Shown here piece after piece: positions 6,170 to 7,961 of a stretch of DNA of 7,961 nt. The stretch is from Pseudomonadota bacterium (lineage in GTDB: Bacteria > Pseudomonadota > Alphaproteobacteria > Rhizobiales > Beijerinckiaceae): contig JAGWRL010000336.1 in the NCBI GenBank assembly GCA_028876585.1, positions 1 to 7,961 of the forward strand. The letters run 5' to 3'. Position 1 is the stretch's first letter; every line of letters begins with the position of its first letter. Below the pieces are notes generated by a model, which searched no databases, was not told where the DNA came from, and saw nothing but the letters and a program-made list of their open reading frames with translations. The translations under genes were made by a program, and so were the position numbers.

Positions 6170-7366
6170 TCATTCCGCTCCGCAAATCTCGGTGTTCTGC
6201 GGCTTGAACGCTTCCCTTGCGGGAATGTCGCGCACGCGCTCGAAATAATCCCACGGACCCTTCGATTCCGCCGGCGTCTTCACGCGATAGAGCGTCACGT
6301 CATACATCACCCGCCCGTCGGCGCGCATCCGGGCGGGATGGCCGAAATAGTCGATCGGGGCGGCGCGCATCGCCTTGCCGACCGCCGCCGCGTCATCGGT
6401 GCCCGCCGTCTTGATCGCCTGGAGATAATGCGTCACCGCCGCATAGATCGCCGCATGGTTGCGCGAGGGCATCTGATGCTGCGTCTCGAAGAAGCGCTTG
6501 GCGAAAGCGCGCGAACTGTCGCTCTGATCCCAGTAGAAGCCCGAGGTCAGATTGAAATTCTGCGCCGTCTTCAGCCCCAGCGCGTGCACGCTCTGGATAT
6601 AGATGAGAAAGCCGACCATCGCCTGTTTGCCGTCGCGGCCGATGCCGAATTCGGCGCCCTGCTTGATCTGATTGTTGAGATCGGCGCCGACGCTGGCGAG
6701 CGCGATGTGATCGGCGCCCGAGGCCTGCGCCTGCAACAGTTCGGAGGAAAAATCCGGCGCGTTGATCGGATATTTGATCGCGCCGAGGATTTTGCCGCCG
6801 CGCGCCTCGATCACGTCGGCTGCGGTCTTCTGCAAGGCGACGCCGAAGGCGGTGTCGACGGTGAGGAAGAACCAGTTCTTCGCGCCGGCGTCGCTGGCCG
6901 ACTTGGCGATGCTGGTGGCCATCGAATAGGTGTCGTCGGCCCAGTGCGACGAGCCGATGGCGCAATATTTGGACGTGATGTCGGTGGTCGCCCCGGCGGT
7001 GATGAACACGGTGCGGTTCTTCTCCCTGGCGATCGCCTGCACGGCGAAGGCGACCGGCGTCACCGGCAGATCGGTGATGGCGTCGACGCCCTCGACGTCG
7101 AACCAGCGCCGCGCCACCGCGGCGGCGACGTCGGGCTTGTTGAGCGTGTTGGCGTGGACGATCTCGATTTTGCGCCCCAAAGCCTCGCCGCCGAAATCCT
7201 TCGCCGCCATCTCCGCCGCGGCGACCGAGCCGGGACCGCCGGAATCGACGAACGGGCCGGATTCGTCGGTCAGCACGCCGATCTTGATCGGCGGCGCCTC
7301 CGCCCGCGCCACGACGGCGAAGCCGATGAGCCCAAGCGCGAGCACGGCGGTTCTGAGCCCGACCAT
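6170..7366 (-). CDS. Branched-chain amino-acid-type ABC transporter substrate-binding protein, exported
   Basis: The product is 398 residues. A Sec signal peptide is clear: MVGLRT, a hydrophobic core at about 7-20, then a likely cut after ARA (20-22), leaving a mature protein starting EAPPIKIGVL. There is no lipobox Cys, so it is probably free in the periplasm. The rest is a type I periplasmic binding fold of the LivJ/Peripla_BP_6 group: IKIGVLTDESGPF (27-39), an AAEMAAKDFGG helix (50-60), DLPVTPVAFAVQAIA (99-113), the hinge-region VDTAFGVALQK (170-180) and the C-terminal DVTLYRVKTP (356-365). Family members bind amino acids, aromatic acids, amides or other carboxylates; the ligand is unknown. 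The mature part has only two cysteines (C135 and C395). The ATG has a strong Shine-Dalgarno (AGGGAGGG, 7373-7380 on the minus strand, spacing 6). It is first in the three-gene unit, and no permease or ATPase genes lie nearby. Confidence 0.94.
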   Translation of the reverse strand: MVGLRTAVLALGLIGFAVVARAEAPPIKIGVLTDESGPFVDSGGPGSVAAAEMAAKDFGGEALGRKIEIVHANTLNKPDVAAAVARRWFDVEGVDAITDLPVTPVAFAVQAIAREKNRTVFITAGATTDITSKYCAIGSSHWADDTYSMATSIAKSASDAGAKNWFFLTVDTAFGVALQKTAADVIEARGGKILGAIKYPINAPDFSSELLQAQASGADHIALASVGADLNNQIKQGAEFGIGRDGKQAMVGFLIYIQSVHALGLKTAQNFNLTSGFYWDQSDSSRAFAKRFFETQHQMPSRNHAAIYAAVTHYLQAIKTAGTDDAAAVGKAMRAAPIDYFGHPARMRADGRVMYDVTLYRVKTPAESKGPWDYFERVRDIPAREAFKPQNTEICGAE

Positions 7367-7372
7367 CCAATT

Positions 7373-7380
7373 CCCTCCCT
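7373..7380 (-). promoter_or_regulatory. Strong ribosome binding site of the substrate-binding-protein gene
   Basis: The minus strand reads AGGGAGGG here, six bases before the ATG at 7366-7364. It fixes the start codon and is among the best Shine-Dalgarno sequences in the window, which suits a highly expressed periplasmic binding protein. Confidence 0.7.
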
Positions 7381-7392
7381 GTTATGCCGCGC

Positions 7393-7422
7393 AGTCTAAG
7401 CCGGTTTCCCGTTGGCGGGCAA
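7393..7422 (-). promoter_or_regulatory. Candidate promoter of the minus-strand three-gene unit
   Basis: Read on the minus strand, TTGCCC (7422-7417) and TAGACT (7398-7393) are separated by 18 bases. Each matches four of six positions of the sigma-70 consensus. Transcription would start near 7386, leaving a leader of about 20 bases that still contains the full AGGGAGGG ribosome binding site. Position and spacing fit well, but the boxes are imperfect and untested. Confidence 0.4.
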
Positions 7423-7480
7423 TGCGGCTCAGCCGTTCGCCGCGCTGGACAGACTCTTGAAGCTCCGCTACCCCGGCGCC

Positions 7481-7961
7481 ATGACCACCCCGCCCCGCCG
7501 CCTTGTCTCGGCCGAAAAGCGGCCGGAGGACGATGCGGCGCTCCGGCCGCAGGTGCTCGCCGATTTCACCGGCCAGGAAGCCGCGCGCAAAAACCTCAAA
7601 GTGTTCATCGAATCGGCGAAGTCGCGCGGCGAGGCGCTCGACCACGTGCTGTTCGTCGGGCCGCCGGGCCTGGGCAAGACGACGCTGGCGCAGATCGTGG
7701 CGCGCGAGCTCGGCGTCAATTTCCGCTCGACCTCGGGGCCGGTGATCGCCAAGGCCGGCGATCTGGCGGCGCAGCTCACCAATCTCGAAGACCGCGACGT
7801 GCTGTTTATCGACGAGATCCACCGGCTCAATCCGGCGATCGAGGAAATCCTCTATCCCGCAATGGAGGATTTCCAGCTCGACCTGATCATCGGCGCCGGG
7901 CCCGCGGCGCGCTCGGTGAAGATCGATCTGGCGCGCTTCACGCTGATCGGCGCGACGACGC
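7481..7961 (+). CDS. ruvB: RuvB, Holliday junction branch-migration ATPase (5' part only)
   Basis: The first 160 residues are present; the gene runs off the right edge (full-length RuvB is about 340 residues). The N-terminal region [20 protein letters not shown] (20-39) has the usual RuvB form, followed by Walker [10 protein letters not shown] (60-68), the RuvB-typical [20 protein letters not shown] (83-102), Walker [10 protein letters not shown] (108-116) and GATT (157-160) at the sensor-1 strand. RuvB is the hexameric AAA+ motor that, with RuvA, drives branch migration during recombinational repair. No good Shine-Dalgarno precedes the ATG; an in-frame TTG at 7457 also exists, but the ATG gives the normal N terminus. 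The gene is divergent from the solute-binding-protein gene with 114 bases between the starts. No ruvC or ruvA lies upstream, where they are usually found. Confidence 0.97.
   Translation, partial: MTTPPRRLVSAEKRPEDDAALRPQVLADFTGQEAARKNLKVFIESAKSRGEALDHVLFVGPPGLGKTTLAQIVARELGVNFRSTSGPVIAKAGDLAAQLTNLEDRDVLFIDEIHRLNPAIEEILYPAMEDFQLDLIIGAGPAARSVKIDLARFTLIGATT

Noticed and set aside
5065..6207. A 380-codon open frame on the plus strand across the amidohydrolase
   Set aside because: It is antisense to a well-supported hydrolase with intact metal motifs; its product is low-complexity Arg/Ala-rich sequence.
6152..7399. A 415-codon open frame on the plus strand across the binding-protein gene
   Set aside because: The opposite strand encodes a complete exported binding protein with signal peptide and Shine-Dalgarno; this frame shows no domain and results from GC bias.

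Overview
The window comes from a GC-rich bacterial chromosome. Codons almost always end in G or C, genes are tightly packed, and GTG and TTG starts are used. These traits, together with a STAS-MlaE permease fusion, an SDR of the BKR-like type and a COG3618-type amidohydrolase, suggest an alphaproteobacterium, probably Hyphomicrobiales (Rhizobiales). That placement is inference; no rRNA or other decisive marker is present. I see no transposase, integrase, tRNA, rRNA, CRISPR array or phage gene.

Layout, left to right. (1) 3-233, plus strand: the 3' end of an Ala-rich helical protein I cannot identify. (2) 292-1973, plus strand: a two-gene unit of an SDR-fold protein whose catalytic Tyr and Lys are replaced, then, 8 bases later, a ten-helix EamA/DMT exporter. 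(3) 1974-2260: the largest gene-free stretch (287 bases), which carries a 10-bp palindrome and four TCGCGA sites. (4) 2261-4164, plus strand: mlaE (with an N-terminal STAS domain) and mlaF, joined by a TTGA stop/start overlap. They are the membrane and ATPase parts of a phospholipid-trafficking ABC transporter, but no MCE-domain gene follows. (5) 4178-7366, minus strand, transcribed right to left: a three-gene unit of an exported branched-chain-amino-acid-type solute-binding protein, a TIM-barrel amidohydrolase/lactonase and an FMN-dependent alpha-hydroxy-acid oxidase. The junctions are a 1-base gap and a 4-base GTGA overlap. (6) 7381-7480: a short divergent intergenic region with a plausible minus-strand promoter. 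(7) 7481-7961, plus strand: the 5' part of ruvB, cut by the window end.

How the genes may work together. The minus-strand unit reads as a small uptake-and-catabolism cassette: the binding protein captures a solute in the periplasm, the amidohydrolase-fold enzyme could open a lactone, and the resulting 2-hydroxy acid is the type of substrate the FMN enzyme oxidises to a 2-oxo acid. The real substrate cannot be read from the sequence, and no permease or ATPase for the binding protein is present. MlaEF would work with an MCE protein encoded elsewhere.

Overall this looks like ordinary chromosomal coding sequence, and I found no clear undescribed system. The points most worth a second look are the composition of the three-gene cassette, the active-site substitutions in the SDR and the hydroxy-acid oxidase, and the two flanking operons that each lack usual partners (MCE for mlaEF, ruvC/ruvA for ruvB).
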